Assembly: GCA_050250815.1 (NCBI GenBank)
Contig: JBFWNY010000025.1
Span: 1 to 59,248, forward strand
Direction: 5' to 3'
From: JAEUMD01 sp050250815
GTDB lineage: Bacteria; Pseudomonadota; Alphaproteobacteria; Rhizobiales; Hyphomicrobiaceae
DNA length: 59,248 bases
The position numbers were made by a program, and so were the translations under genes. Shown here piece by piece: positions 51,037 to 59,248 of this stretch. The notes under the pieces are model-generated. The model searched no databases. It was not told the origin of the DNA and saw nothing but the letters and a program-made list of their open reading frames with translations. The stretch's first letter is position 1, and each line of letters starts with the position of its first letter.

Positions 51037-52419
51037 ATGGAATACGTGGATACTACGATCCGATCGAGGATCACTACCCTTCTCAAGTCGTTCAAGCGCG
51101 ATGAGCGCGGCGACATCGCCATCATGTTCGGCATGCTTGCCGTCACCATGATGATGTTCGTGGGCAGCGCGGTGGACATCAGCCGCTGGCTGAGCGCCCG
51201 CACCACCACCCTTTCCGCGGTCGACGCCGCGGTGCTGGCGGGCGCTCGCGCGCTGCAGACCGGCAACAAGGAGACGGCGGCCGTCGCTGCGGCCGAGGAG
51301 TACTACTCCAATAACGTCGCGATGCGCGTGCCGGTCGAGGACACCATCGGCTTCAAGGTCGGCAACAGCGGCAACAGCATGCAGGCGACGGGCACCGCCT
51401 ACATCAACACGCCGTTCCTGTCGTTCGCGGGCATCGACAAGCTGCCGCTCATCAAGGTCTCGGGCGCTGAGTTCGCCGAGGCGCTGGTGGCCGTCGGTGG
51501 CAACTCGCAGACGAACCTGGAAGTGTCGCTGATGCTCGACATCACGGGCTCGATGGCCGGCAGCAAGATCGCCGACCTCAAGGACGCTGCCAAGGACCTC
51601 ATCGACATCATCGTCTGGGAGGACCAGTCGCAGTACACCTCGCGCGTTTCGCTGGTGCCGTTCTCCGAGGCGATCCGCCTCAAGGACAACATCTATGCCG
51701 AGGTCGCGCCCAACGGCCAGTCGAAGTACACGTTCACCGATTGGTGGGGCAGCCAGCGTCAGTGGAAGATCGACGGCCACTGCGTGACCGAGCGGACCGG
51801 CGCCAACGCTTTCACCGACGCCAACCCGACGGGTCAGAAGAAGATGGGCCTGTTCTACGACAGCAACGGCTCGTGCCTGCCGACGTCGGGCTCCGTTATC
51901 CCTCTGTCGAGCGACAAGGCGATGCTGAAGTCTGAGATCGACGGCTACCAGGCGAGCGGCAACACCGCCGGCCACCTGGGCACCGCCTGGGCCTGGTACA
52001 TGCTCTCGCCCAACTGGGCGCAGCGCGTGCCGCCGACGAGCCGCCCGGCGGAGTACTCGCTGCTCAGCGAGGTCAACGCGAAGGGCCAGCCCAAGCTGCG
52101 CAAGATCGCGGTGCTGATGACGGACGGCGAGTACAACACGGAGTACTGCAACGGTGTGACGACGAGCTACATCGCCTGCAACTCGCCCAACGGCTCTTCG
52201 ACGACCCAGGCGCGCGAACTGTGCAAGAACATGAAGGCGGCCGGCATCACGGTCTACTCGGTCGGCTTCCAGCTGCCGCAGAACGGCCAGGCCCGCGAGA
52301 CGCTGCGTGGATGCGCTACCGACGCCAACTCGTTCTACTCGGCGGAGACCGGCGAGCAGCTGCGCCAGGCGTTCCGCGACATCGCCCTGCGCATCTCGGA
52401 TCTCTACATCTCCAAGTAG
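51037..52419 (+). CDS. TadG-like pilus-assembly protein with von Willebrand A domain
   Basis: The 460-residue protein starts with a TadE/TadG-like N-terminal anchor (FKRDERGDIAIMFGML, hydrophobic 28-46, then VDISRWLSARTTTLSAVDAA). A VWA domain follows from about residue 160, with a MIDAS-type motif D168-I-T-G-S in LMLDITGSMAGSK and VLMTDGEYNT. Several cysteines in the second half suggest periplasmic disulfides. TadG proteins support Flp/Tad pilus assembly or surface adhesion. The other tad genes are absent here. ATG 51037 has GGAGG seven bases upstream; a strong terminator follows, so the gene is monocistronic. Confidence 0.9.
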   Translation: MEYVDTTIRSRITTLLKSFKRDERGDIAIMFGMLAVTMMMFVGSAVDISRWLSARTTTLSAVDAAVLAGARALQTGNKETAAVAAAEEYYSNNVAMRVPVEDTIGFKVGNSGNSMQATGTAYINTPFLSFAGIDKLPLIKVSGAEFAEALVAVGGNSQTNLEVSLMLDITGSMAGSKIADLKDAAKDLIDIIVWEDQSQYTSRVSLVPFSEAIRLKDNIYAEVAPNGQSKYTFTDWWGSQRQWKIDGHCVTERTGANAFTDANPTGQKKMGLFYDSNGSCLPTSGSVIPLSSDKAMLKSEIDGYQASGNTAGHLGTAWAWYMLSPNWAQRVPPTSRPAEYSLLSEVNAKGQPKLRKIAVLMTDGEYNTEYCNGVTTSYIACNSPNGSSTTQARELCKNMKAAGITVYSVGFQLPQNGQARETLRGCATDANSFYSAETGEQLRQAFRDIALRISDLYISK

Positions 52420-52439
52420 GGTTCGCGTAATCGAAAGAG

Positions 52440-52485
52440 CTTCGGGCCGGGGTGTCCTCCACCACCCCGGCCCGAAGTCGTTTTT
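52440..52485 (+). terminator. Strong rho-independent terminator after the TadG/VWA gene
   Basis: A perfect 15-bp stem CTTCGGGCCGGGGTG/CACCCCGGCCCGAAG (52440-52454 and 52463-52477) with an eight-base loop is followed by TCGTTTTT. It also ends before the convergent HAD gene. Confidence 0.95.
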
Positions 52486-52523
52486 CACGGCGCCAGCAAG
52501 CTGCTCTGCCGTGCTCAGCCGGT

Positions 52524-53243
52524 TTACCGGCTCGGGAGTTGTCCCAGGAACCCGGCCAGATCATCCGTCATGTGGTGCACATGCGGTGGCGGCGATCGCC
52601 ATTTCCGGATCAGCGCCTGGGCGGGGTGGTCCATGTAGGACGAGTGCACGAGCACCGTGGTCATGCCCAGGTCGTGCGCCGCGACCAGGTTGTGCGGCAT
52701 GTCCTCGAACATGGCGGCCCGCACCGGCGCGACGCCGTGGGCACGGATCATGCGGTCGTAAGCCTCGCGCTGCTCCTTGGGGACGAAGCCGGTGGCAACG
52801 ATGTCGCAGATGTCTTCGAACAGGTGCAGCACGCCGAGCTTGGCCGCGACATTCTCAGCGTGCCGGCGGGAGCCCGCCGTGAAGATCAGCTTGCGGCCGG
52901 GCAGCCTTTCGATGGCGGCGGCGAGTTCGGGGTGCTCGGGCACCGGCGACAGATCGATGTCGTGCACGTAGTCGAGGAATGCCCACGGCTCCATGGCGTG
53001 CAGCTTCATCAGCCCGGCCAGCGTCGTGCCGTACTGGCGATAGTAGTGCTTCTGCAGGTAGCGCGCGTGCTCGTAGGGCACGTCGAGGTAGCGCTGGATG
53101 AATTCGCCCATGCGGTGGTCCACCTGGGCGAACAGGTTGCAGTCGGCCGGATAGAGCGTGTTGTCGAGATCGAAGATCCACGCCTCCGTCTGCGCGAACG
53201 GCGTCCCGTCGTTGGCAGCGGGTGATGTCGGAGCTGGCGGCAT
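52524..53243 (-). CDS. HAD-superfamily hydrolase, pyrimidine 5'-nucleotidase type
   Basis: The 239-residue protein has HAD motif I DLDNTLYP, motif II in IFTAGSRRHA, the Lys of FVPKEQ and motif III/IV FEDMPHNLVAAHDLGM. The helical cap QRYLDVPYEHARYLQKHYY is typical of the SDT1/pyrimidine 5'-nucleotidase group found across Hyphomicrobiales. It is predicted to dephosphorylate a nucleotide or phosphosugar in the cytoplasm. The ATG at 53243 (MPPAPTSPA) is the best start; the frame is open upstream without gene-like sequence. It converges on the TadG gene terminator. Confidence 0.9.
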   Translation of the reverse strand: MPPAPTSPAANDGTPFAQTEAWIFDLDNTLYPADCNLFAQVDHRMGEFIQRYLDVPYEHARYLQKHYYRQYGTTLAGLMKLHAMEPWAFLDYVHDIDLSPVPEHPELAAAIERLPGRKLIFTAGSRRHAENVAAKLGVLHLFEDICDIVATGFVPKEQREAYDRMIRAHGVAPVRAAMFEDMPHNLVAAHDLGMTTVLVHSSYMDHPAQALIRKWRSPPPHVHHMTDDLAGFLGQLPSR

Positions 53244-53621
53244 CGATGGCGATCGTCCTAAAGCGGGCCTTGGCTGGCAGCCCTGGCCCCGACTTTCCGG
53301 CTCGCGGGCCCTTCCAAGCGCCGCAACTAACCAGTGGCCAGGTCCAGGTGCAAGCATACCCATCCGCGGCATCCGGGCGCGAGCCGGGTCACAAGCGATC
53401 GGTAAAAACAACGCCGCATTAACGCGATGAATAAACTTGTTGGCGTAGGCTCTCAGGACGTGGGCCGGCCGCCACATGAGAAGGGTGCCGCCACGTTCGA
53501 CGATCTCGCGCGCCTCGTGCCGGGGATGGTGGCAAATGCCCCAATTCGCCCCCCCTCCGGGCACGATTTGGCCGCGTTGAGGTTGCACGACTGCGCTGGG
53601 CACTTTGACGGGGACTATTTC
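53244..53621. other. 378-bp gap with no supported gene
   Basis: This lies between the divergent HAD gene and the next exported protein. The frame of the downstream gene remains open to an ATG at 53427, but that part lacks conserved-looking sequence and a signal peptide could not work from so far upstream. Nothing else is seen. Confidence 0.45.
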
Positions 53622-55010
53622 ATGTTGCGTCTTGAGGGACTCCGCCTTTCGGCGGAGCGGCTCACGCTGTTGCTGGCGTGTGCCCGAGGAATCTTGACCA
53701 TCCGGCCGGGGCACGGCACGGCGGCATGCATGCTCGTAATGGCGGCGTCGGCGGCTCTGCTTTCTGGCGCGGCCACCGCGGCAGTCGCGGCCGATGGACA
53801 GCCTTTGATCAAGCAGCGCAACATGGACGTTTCGCGCGCCGGTGCGACGGACCGGCCTCGCAGCGAGGGTGACCAGACACTCAAGGACGGCTGGCCGCTG
53901 TACCGGTCCGATCGCGGGCAGCAGGCCTTCAACGACGCAATGGCAACCCTTCACGCCACAGACGGCCGGGCGCCCGCGGCTTCCGCCTTCAAGGGCTGCC
54001 GGGAACTCGCCTGCCCGCTCGCGCTGCCCAAGGCTTCGGCTGATGGCTGGCTGCCGGCTGGCCGCATCTGGGTTTCGCCTGACGAATACGTGCTGATCGT
54101 GCACAGCCACCGCAACGCCAACGGACGTTATCCCCGGCGCTCGCAGAGCGGCATGCGCATCTTTGTGTTCCACGAATTCCACAACAGCACGCGCAATACA
54201 GACACCTACGACACGATCTCCTCACACCGCTTCTCGGTCTTCGTGCCGTTTTATCTTTCGAAGCAGGGTACCGACGTCCACGGGTACAAATTCGTAACCG
54301 TCGTGCAGGTCGCGCCCTACGACGTCGTTGGCCGGCACGCGTCCAACATGGGTAGCGCCGGGCCCGGCATCGAGGTGGCAAAGAACTATAGCGAAGAGCT
54401 GGAGCCGCTGCAGGGGCTGGCCGGCGTGCTCGTCGCTACGATCGTCAAAGAGGCGCAGCCGCAGCTCCGCGTCGTCAATCACCGCGGCCGCGAGGGGCGG
54501 CCCATGCTCGATCTCTACAACGAGTGGCTTGCGGCTCTCGAAAAGAAGGCCGGGGCGTCTGCCGTCGCTCTGCCCTACGTGCCGGCAGTGCCCGAGCGCG
54601 TCGCCACCGCCAGCGCCAATTTCAACGAACTCGTGCGCCGCCCGGGGCTGTCGCCGCCAATTCCGGTCGCCGAGCGGGCCTTCATGCCGCGTACGGTGAA
54701 GGTTGCGCGCATCGTGCCGAAGCCAGCCAGCGCGGCGCCTGCTGCCGCTGCCGCACCGAAGACGCGCGTCGTCGCCACGCTGCCGTTGCCCACGCCGCGC
54801 GGTCCGGTGGTTGACGACACCATCCTGGGCAGCATGCGCGCCACGCGCACCCGCTGGATCGAGACCGGTCCGGAGGAGGCGGCCGATGCCGGCCAGCCGC
54901 AACTCGTGGGCCCGGTACGGCTTGCGGTGCGGCCAGCAGCGCTGCGAGACGCCGCGCCCGCGATGGCCGCGCCACGCCCCGTCTTCCTGCGTGCCGGCTC
55001 GGGCGGCTAA
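53622..55010 (+). CDS. Exported protein of unknown function
   Basis: The 462-residue product has a long basic n-region and a hydrophobic signal (AACMLVMAASAALLSGAATA) ending AVAADG. The central domain (about 100-330) is well structured: RIWVSPDEYVLIVHSHRN, MRIFVFHEFHNSTRNTDTYDT and FVPFYLSKQGTD. A Pro/Ala-rich C-terminal tail follows from about 385. The HEFHN motif is a candidate metal site, but I do not recognise the family. Start choice is uncertain: ATG 53622 has GGGG upstream, and ATGs near 53727 or 53736 would give a more normal signal peptide. The next small exported protein lies 81 bp downstream. Confidence 0.7.
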   Translation: MLRLEGLRLSAERLTLLLACARGILTIRPGHGTAACMLVMAASAALLSGAATAAVAADGQPLIKQRNMDVSRAGATDRPRSEGDQTLKDGWPLYRSDRGQQAFNDAMATLHATDGRAPAASAFKGCRELACPLALPKASADGWLPAGRIWVSPDEYVLIVHSHRNANGRYPRRSQSGMRIFVFHEFHNSTRNTDTYDTISSHRFSVFVPFYLSKQGTDVHGYKFVTVVQVAPYDVVGRHASNMGSAGPGIEVAKNYSEELEPLQGLAGVLVATIVKEAQPQLRVVNHRGREGRPMLDLYNEWLAALEKKAGASAVALPYVPAVPERVATASANFNELVRRPGLSPPIPVAERAFMPRTVKVARIVPKPASAAPAAAAAPKTRVVATLPLPTPRGPVVDDTILGSMRATRTRWIETGPEEAADAGQPQLVGPVRLAVRPAALRDAAPAMAAPRPVFLRAGSGG

Positions 55011-55091
55011 TTCCCTGCGCTGACTTCTGTCGCTTTCCCTGCCAGGCGTCCCGGGGTAGCGTGGTGAAGCTTGCTTCACCTGGAGGTCTGC

Positions 55092-55742
55092 GTGTCGCCA
55101 CGTCTGCGCCTTGCCGCTGGATTGGCCGTCTGGGCGGCCGTATCGCTGGCCCAACCTGCACGCGCGGAAACGCCTGCGATCATGATGGCCAAGTGCAGAG
55201 GGCACGCTGGCCACGAGCTGAAAGCGCGCCTCCCCGACATCGATACGAAATACGAGGGGCAACGCACGGACGGCACACATGCAGTCAACGGCACGTGGCG
55301 CTCCGGCGATCGCGTCGAGACATTCCAGTGCAGTTTCGACAGGCATGGACGCAACATCATATCGTTCGTCGTCAGCAAGGCTCATCACGGCGCTGTTCCG
55401 AAGCCGGTGCGACAGGGATCCCACGATGCCAAAGTCGACGGCGGACCGTTTCATGCCACCGGCGAGATTCCCTGCGCACGGGGCGAAGGTCAGCCGATGC
55501 GCAACTGTCGCTTTGGCGTGGTGCGCAAAGACAGGGCCAAGGGCAACGCCTCGGTCACCGTGTTCTGGCCCGACGGCGGCAGCCGCGTGATCACCTTCGA
55601 GGACGCGACGCCGGTCAGCTACGACCAGTCGGAGGCCGACGCGGGTGCGAAAATGACCTTTGGCAAGTCGGGCGATGTCTATCTGGTGACCATCGGCACG
55701 CAGCGCTTCGAGATCTTCGAGGCGATCGTCACCGGCGGCTGA
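55092..55742 (+). CDS. Small exported protein of unknown function
   Basis: The 216-residue precursor starts with GTG at 55092 behind a strong SD (GGAGG, five bases). A signal peptide runs to QPARAE (about 25 residues). The mature protein has four cysteines (KCRGH, FQCSFD, IPCARG, NCRFG) that could form two disulfides, and a C-terminal region NASVTVFWPDGGSRVITFED rich in beta strands. No family is recognised with certainty. It follows the other exported protein in the same direction and may be co-transcribed. Confidence 0.78.
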   Translation: MSPRLRLAAGLAVWAAVSLAQPARAETPAIMMAKCRGHAGHELKARLPDIDTKYEGQRTDGTHAVNGTWRSGDRVETFQCSFDRHGRNIISFVVSKAHHGAVPKPVRQGSHDAKVDGGPFHATGEIPCARGEGQPMRNCRFGVVRKDRAKGNASVTVFWPDGGSRVITFEDATPVSYDQSEADAGAKMTFGKSGDVYLVTIGTQRFEIFEAIVTGG

Positions 55743-55824
55743 TGACACGCTGTGGGTCGCAGAATCCGCAGCGCAATCCTCGCGACGCTTGCTGACGCGG
55801 GGAGCAACCGTCAGTTGACTGCGC

Positions 55825-56793
55825 TCAACCCGCTTTGCGTCCGACAGGCAGCCGGCGGGCGGTGCCCAGCAGCGTGCCGACGCCATGCTCGGTCAGCAGC
55901 TCAAGCAGCACGCAGTGCGGTACGCGGCCGTCGATGATGACGACGGCTTCGACACCCGCCTCCACCACCTCGATGCAGCCTTCGATCTTGGGGATCATGC
56001 CGCCCGAGATGGTGCCGTTGCGGATCATCGCCCGTGCTTCGTCGATCGACAGGGCCTCGATGAGCTTCTTGTCCTTGTCCAGCACGCCCGCGACATCGGT
56101 CAGTAGCAGCAGGCGCTTGGCCTTCAGGCGTGCGGCGAGCGCGGAAGCGAACGTGTCGGCGTTGATGTTGAGCGTGTTTCCGTCGCGATCCTGGCCGATG
56201 GGTGCGACGACGGGAATGAGATCGGACCTGGATATGACGTCGATGATGTGCGGGTTGACCTCGATCGGGTCGCCCACGTAGCCGATGTCGACCGCCTGCA
56301 TCAGGTTCGACTCCGGATCGGGCATCTCGGTGATCTTCTTGGCGATCATGAGATTGGCATCCTTGCCGGAGATGCCAACCGCCTTGCCGCCCTGCCGGTT
56401 GATCGCCGACACGATCTCCTTGTTGATAGCGCCGGCAAGGACCATCTCGACGATCTCGACGGTCGGTTTGTCGGTGACCCGCAGCCCGTGCACGAAATCC
56501 GATTTGATCTCGAGCTTCTTGAGCATCGCGGCGATCTGCGGTCCGCCACCGTGCACGACGACCGGGTTGACGCCCGACTGCTTGAGATAAACGACGTCCT
56601 TGGCAAAAGCGTCCGCCAACGCCTGATCGCCCATCGCGTGGCCGCCGAACTTGATGACCACGGTCTGCTCGTCGTAGCGGATCATGTGCGGCAACGCCTC
56701 GGCGAGGATGCGCGCCTTGATGAGCGGGCCGATCTCGGAGGTGTCGGCGAGGAAGGTCGTGGCCTTGTCGGGGGCCGGCGCCGTCTTCTTCAT
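55825..56793 (-). CDS. argB: Acetylglutamate kinase
   Basis: The 322-residue amino acid kinase has VIKFGGHAMGD, VHGGGPQIAAML, the substrate region LRVTDKPTVEIVEMVLAG and the C-terminal GGMIPKIEGCIEVVEAGV. It phosphorylates N-acetylglutamate, usually the arginine-feedback step of arginine synthesis. The N-terminus has about 20 residues before the usual start, as in rhizobial homologues. In many relatives argB directly follows engB; here a plus-strand Clp_N gene lies between them. Confidence 0.96.
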   Translation of the reverse strand: MKKTAPAPDKATTFLADTSEIGPLIKARILAEALPHMIRYDEQTVVIKFGGHAMGDQALADAFAKDVVYLKQSGVNPVVVHGGGPQIAAMLKKLEIKSDFVHGLRVTDKPTVEIVEMVLAGAINKEIVSAINRQGGKAVGISGKDANLMIAKKITEMPDPESNLMQAVDIGYVGDPIEVNPHIIDVISRSDLIPVVAPIGQDRDGNTLNINADTFASALAARLKAKRLLLLTDVAGVLDKDKKLIEALSIDEARAMIRNGTISGGMIPKIEGCIEVVEAGVEAVVIIDGRVPHCVLLELLTEHGVGTLLGTARRLPVGRKAG

Positions 56794-57077
56794 GTCAGAG
56801 CGTCCCGCAAACGATGGCGACACGGCGAAACGGGGCGCGCATGCGGCGGCTCGGCCGTTCCTGCCGGGCGCACTTATATCGCGTTGCCCTGAGGTCACAA
56901 CGGAATTCGCCATGATTGGCGGATAGGCATTTCCTGCGAATTGGGACAGGGGCGGGTGCCGCTCGCCGGGTGCGGGCGGGCGGGGCTTGGTTTAACCTCT
57001 GGCGCACGAAGATTCGCGGGCCGCGCCTCAGCGCGTCTCGGTCGTTGGCGCTGGCGAGCGAGGGAGGTCGAACGCCG

Positions 57078-59132
57078 ATGAGCATCGTCGATTCGCTCGG
57101 CCGCATTCCTCTGTCGCGCCACCTTGCCGGTACGCTAGCGAGAGCGGCGGAGTATGCCCGCGCGCAATCGCATCTGGAGGTGAGCCTCGAGCACCTCCTG
57201 CTCGCTCTGACCGAGGACCCCGACGCCGAACTCGTGTTCGCCATCTCCGGCGTGCGGATGCAGCAGCTCACCGGCGACGTGTCGACCCACCTGGGGCTGA
57301 TCGAGGAGCGGGCCGCCGCGGGCGACCCTGCACCTCTGCGGTTGTCGGAGGATTTGCGCCATGTGCTGGCGGCGGCGGCCGCGGCTGCCGAAGGCCGGCG
57401 CAGAGAGATCGACGGTGCCATCGTGCTGGCGGCGATCGTCGGCGATGGCCGCAGCACGGCTGCCAACATTTTGCGGGTGCACGGGTTGACCTTCGATGCC
57501 GCCATAGCGGCCTTGCAGAAGGCGGCCATGCAGGCCTCGCAGCCGACGGACATGCCTGGGGAGCCGACGGTTCCCGCGGAGGCCATCGCGGATGACGAGG
57601 CAGCAGCGGCCGCCGGGTCAGGACCGCCATACGCACCCGAAGCCGAGCGTCCGCCGTCCGGTGCCGACGAGATCCTGGCCTCGGCGCGCAAGCGAGTTCA
57701 GGGACGCATTGCGCCGGGGTTGCCTGATCTGAGCGGCGAGCGTGGCGCCCGAGCCGAGCATGCGCCTTCGCAGGCTGCGCCGGCACGTGTGGGTTCGCAG
57801 CCGGTCGAAGCGTCGCCCATCCTCGCGCGCCGCCCACTGCAGCCAGCCGGAGAACAAGCGCCCGCTCCACACGATACGGCAGGCCCACCTGGCCCGGCCT
57901 CAGAGCCCCGCGTGCCGGACGCAGCGTCGCCGGAAATTGGCGCAGCCCCTCCCCCGCAGCAGGGCGCCCAGTCCCTGGACCCATACTCCCATGGTCCACG
58001 GCCTGCGCCAGTCGCTCAGCGTCCGCTGCCGCCTGGAGCGATCCGCCAGCGCGTGGATGCTGCCCGGCAGGCGACGCAGTCCCCCGGTGGCGAGCCAAAT
58101 GTCGTCGCGCCCAACCGGGAGCCGGGTGTCACTCGCGAGCAGGCGCCACGCGATCGGGTCGATCCACCGGTTCCTGGACGCCCCGGCGTTCCTGGTCACG
58201 GTCTGCCGCCCGCTCGTCAGCCGCGCGGGGGCCCGCCGCCACAGATATCATCGCCATCGCTGCCTCCCGTTCCTGGGGGCGGCAGCGCGTCACCTCCCTT
58301 GCCTGGGTTGCCACCACTCGCGCGTCCTGCTCACGCCCCGCCCCCGTCTCACGGTCCTGCGGCTGGACGCGGCGGACCCGAGCGCTCGGGCGCAATGCCG
58401 CCTCAACCGCACGGCGATCCGCCGCTGCCACCAGCAAGGCCGGCGGCGCACGCCCCGGCCCCTCCTGGGCCGCCGCCCGTGTCCGCGCGCGGGCCGTCCG
58501 GTCCGCCGTTGCCACCGGCGCCGCCGCAACAGCAACGTGGTTCCGCTCCGCGAGCGCAGTCGGGCGCACCAGAGCGACAGCGCAGCGGTGGCGCGATTAC
58601 GGGCCAACTGTTCGAGAATATCCCGCGGTCCATGCGCGTCGCGATCCCGGTCGTGGTCGAGGCGCGCATCGCGAGAGCCGAGATCGCCTCCGCTGCCGAG
58701 GGCATGCGCGGTCCCGGCGCGGTATGGCGGCACGATCTGATGGTCACGAAGGCCATGTCTGTCCGCCTGCGGGCGCCCGACGGCGGCTTCTACATCGAGA
58801 ATGGATCGCCGGAGACGCAGTGGATCGAGAACCTGCACGGTCTCGTAACCGACGACTATGCGAGCTGGCGGTGGACCGTCACGCCGCGGGCGTCGGGGCG
58901 CCGGCGGCTGCAGCTCGTCGTTTCCGCGCGGACGGTGGGCACTGATGGCCTCGCCGCCGAGACGGCGATGCCCGAGCAGGTCGTCGAGGTGAAAGTGCGG
59001 GCGAACTACGTGCTCACCGTGCGTCGCGTCGCCGGTTGGGCGATCGCTGCGCTCGCAGGCGGACTGCTCGCGCGCTTCGGCGAGGGTCTGCCGGAGGCGG
59101 CTGCCTCGCTCCTGAAGCTTATTGCGAAATAA
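57078..59132 (+). CDS. Clp_N-domain protein with long Pro-rich linker, conserved beta domain and C-terminal membrane anchor
   Basis: Residues 1-150 of 684 match the Clp N-terminal repeat domain (IPLSRHLAGTLARAAEYARA, LEHLLLALTEDPDA, HVLAAAAAAAEGRRREID), which in ClpA/ClpB recruits substrates or adaptors. No AAA+ domain follows. Residues about 165-505 are Pro/Ala/Gly-rich and disordered-looking. Residues 510-645 form a conserved, strand-rich module (ENIPRSMRVAIPVVVEARI, VTKAMSVRLRAPDGGFYIE, ASWRWTVTPRASGRRRLQL). A hydrophobic helix at 648-667 (RVAGWAIAALAGGLLARFG) anchors it near the C-terminus. Function unknown; a membrane-tethered binding or sensing protein is my inference. ATG 57078 follows GGGAGG ten bases upstream. 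Its end overlaps engB by 14 bp. Confidence 0.85.
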   Translation: MSIVDSLGRIPLSRHLAGTLARAAEYARAQSHLEVSLEHLLLALTEDPDAELVFAISGVRMQQLTGDVSTHLGLIEERAAAGDPAPLRLSEDLRHVLAAAAAAAEGRRREIDGAIVLAAIVGDGRSTAANILRVHGLTFDAAIAALQKAAMQASQPTDMPGEPTVPAEAIADDEAAAAAGSGPPYAPEAERPPSGADEILASARKRVQGRIAPGLPDLSGERGARAEHAPSQAAPARVGSQPVEASPILARRPLQPAGEQAPAPHDTAGPPGPASEPRVPDAASPEIGAAPPPQQGAQSLDPYSHGPRPAPVAQRPLPPGAIRQRVDAARQATQSPGGEPNVVAPNREPGVTREQAPRDRVDPPVPGRPGVPGHGLPPARQPRGGPPPQISSPSLPPVPGGGSASPPLPGLPPLARPAHAPPPSHGPAAGRGGPERSGAMPPQPHGDPPLPPARPAAHAPAPPGPPPVSARGPSGPPLPPAPPQQQRGSAPRAQSGAPERQRSGGAITGQLFENIPRSMRVAIPVVVEARIARAEIASAAEGMRGPGAVWRHDLMVTKAMSVRLRAPDGGFYIENGSPETQWIENLHGLVTDDYASWRWTVTPRASGRRRLQLVVSARTVGTDGLAAETAMPEQVVEVKVRANYVLTVRRVAGWAIAALAGGLLARFGEGLPEAAASLLKLIAK

Positions 59133-59248
59133 CGCCGCGCTCGGCCAGCAGCGCGGCGATTGCGCCCCGCAGCTCGGCAATGCCATCCCCGGTCTCAGAG
59201 GACGTCGCGATGAGCAGCGGGTAGGCCGCAGGCCGCCGCGCCACGATC
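59119..59248 (-). CDS. engB: Ribosome biogenesis GTP-binding protein EngB/YihA (C-terminal end only)
   Basis: About 43 C-terminal codons are visible before the window ends: IVARRPAAYPLLIATSSETG, then DGIAELRGAIAALLAERGVISQ and a TAA stop. SSETG is the G5 motif of the EngB GTPase family, and the helix after it is the usual end of the protein. The gene order engB-argB is common in alphaproteobacteria and supports the call. The rest lies outside the window. Confidence 0.8.
   Translation of the reverse strand, partial: IVARRPAAYPLLIATSSETGDGIAELRGAIAALLAERGVISQ

Noticed and set aside
53427..53621. Upstream extension of the exported protein at 53622
   Set aside because: It would put about 100 residues before the hydrophobic signal segment, which is not compatible with export.

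Overview
The window is a 59.2 kb piece of a GC-rich alphaproteobacterial chromosome, most likely order Hyphomicrobiales (Rhizobiales). Pointers are an Omp25/31-type porin-like barrel, PhaR with a phaA-phaB pair, a TsaE-AmgK fusion beside a MurU-type nucleotidyltransferase and AddB, a DivL-like pseudokinase between that block and ahcY, and DUF1850 next to a fused TRAP permease. No rRNA, tRNA, CRISPR array, transposase or prophage was seen. About 50 genes are supported; coding density is high and most gaps are under 300 bp.

Layout. 1-2.1 kb: a cut membrane protein and a degenerate thiolase. 2.3-4.6 kb: zinc operon zur-znuC-znuB without znuA. 4.7-11.7 kb: ispG, an outer-membrane barrel, a sodium/solute symporter, ispA, a long mtgA, rpmF and a small membrane protein. 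11.9-16.8 kb: a GGDEF/EAL protein, then phaR facing phaA-phaB (polyhydroxybutyrate). 17-24.1 kb: a large NYN-domain protein, a DUF985 cupin, gloB, and a TAXI-TRAP transporter (binding protein, fused permease, DUF1850). 24.4-26.1 kb: a methyltransferase and an L,D-transpeptidase. 26.2-28.0 kb: a single TIR-domain gene of visibly lower GC, bracketed by an inverted pair of 33-bp repeats. 28.2-36.3 kb: DUF900 hydrolase, DUF4399 protein, tlyA plus a TrmA/RlmD-like RNA methyltransferase, a peroxiredoxin-like/2OG-Fe(II) oxygenase fusion, a sirtuin, a PP-loop (DUF71) protein and a methyltransferase. 36.4-40.3 kb: infC with a probable ATC start, a glycosyltransferase, a serine hydrolase, a DsrC-like protein without its C-terminal cysteine, and folE. 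40.5-50.5 kb: the minus-strand block ahcY, divL-like, tsaE-amgK, murU-like, addB. 51-59.2 kb: a TadG/VWA protein ending in a textbook terminator, a HAD phosphatase, two unknown exported proteins, argB, a Clp_N-domain protein with a proline-rich linker and membrane anchor, and the 3' end of engB.

Functionally this is mostly housekeeping: isoprenoid synthesis (ispG, ispA), cell-wall synthesis and recycling (mtgA, L,D-transpeptidase, amgK, murU), RNA modification, PHB metabolism, zinc homeostasis and the SAM cycle (ahcY). The most unusual items are the isolated TIR gene between repeats, the Clp_N/beta-domain/TM protein, the DivL-like kinase with Arg at the H-box, the NYN protein with a possible LOTUS-like module, and several enzyme-family members that have lost a catalytic residue (thiolase, peroxiredoxin-like domain, DsrC-like protein, GGDEF).
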